Shown: piece by piece, positions 40,694-40,713 of the stretch
Layout: the number at the start of each line of letters is the position of its first letter
Position numbering within the stretch: the first letter of the stretch is position 1
Source: Pseudomonas mosselii
Lineage (GTDB): Bacteria; Pseudomonadota; Gammaproteobacteria; Pseudomonadales; Pseudomonadaceae
Assembly (NCBI RefSeq): GCF_003205295.1
Contig: NZ_QJRP01000038.1
Location: forward strand, 1 to 40,713
Reading direction: 5' to 3'
Length of the DNA stretch: 40,713 nucleotides
The notes under the pieces: generated by a model
Seen by the model: the letters and a program-made list of their open reading frames with translations, nothing else
Told to the model about the DNA's origin: nothing
The model's database searches: none
Position numbers and translations under genes: made by a program

Positions 40694-40713
40694 TTTACGC
40701 TTTCTTTATGCCC
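40694..40713 (+). promoter_or_regulatory. Candidate KdpE operator at the right edge
   Basis: TTTACGCTTTCTTTATGCCC, at the very end of the window, resembles the E. coli kdpFABC operator bound by KdpE (TTTATACTTTTTTTACACCC as I remember it): TTTA, CTTT, TTTA and CCC keep their spacing. It suggests that kdpFABC follows to the right. Confidence 0.5.

Overview
The window is a chromosomal segment of a high-GC gammaproteobacterium, almost certainly a Pseudomonas of the P. putida group. The evidence is the gltA // sdhCDAB-sucAB-lpdG-sucCD arrangement, the fabA-fabB block lying near a hybrid sensor kinase and gpsA (the order I recall from P. aeruginosa around PA1609-PA1614), and paired 35-bp REP elements of the P. 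putida type. No rRNA, tRNA, CRISPR array, insertion sequence or prophage was seen. It is mostly core genome.

Layout: (1) 1-421 holds palindromes and a 7-copy GGCAAC tandem repeat ahead of a MocR-type regulator (422-1864). (2) 1927-3371 carries three small genes: an Ala/Lys/Pro-rich exported protein, a YkgJ-type cysteine-cluster protein and an exported START-domain protein. (3) 3491-16468 is the TCA-cycle block. gltA reads leftward, and sdhCDAB, sucAB, lpdG and sucCD read rightward from a shared intergenic region with two good sigma-70 promoters and a nested dyad between them. Three structured, non-coding gaps divide the suc genes, and a strong terminator closes sucD. (4) 16971-19657: branched-chain amino acid carrier BrnQ, a DUF599 membrane protein, and a small lipoprotein preceded by an AlgU/RpoE-like promoter. 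(5) 19794-22727: two overlapping hotdog thioesterases, then htpG with a textbook heat-shock (sigma-32) promoter overlapping the end of the upstream gene. (6) 22885-27437: dienelactone-hydrolase-like protein, pirin, exported amidohydrolase, chemoreceptor. (7) 27644-34560, leftward: fabB and fabA (unsaturated fatty acid synthesis), and upstream of them an overlapping three-gene set of TonB-dependent receptor, periplasmic binding protein and hybrid histidine kinase. (8) 34753-40460, rightward: gpsA, DUF4389, sixA, two overlapping alpha/beta hydrolases, DUF4892 and an AI-2E-family permease. The last 20 bases resemble a KdpE operator, suggesting that kdpFABC begins just beyond the window.

The genes work together in three main groups. 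The TCA block encodes citrate synthase, succinate dehydrogenase, the 2-oxoglutarate dehydrogenase complex and succinyl-CoA synthetase. fabA/fabB make the cis double bond of membrane lipids, and gpsA supplies the glycerol-3-phosphate backbone. The receptor/binding protein/kinase set looks like one sensory pathway from outer membrane to cytoplasm and is the most promising system here for new biology. REP elements of several subfamilies sit at many gene ends.
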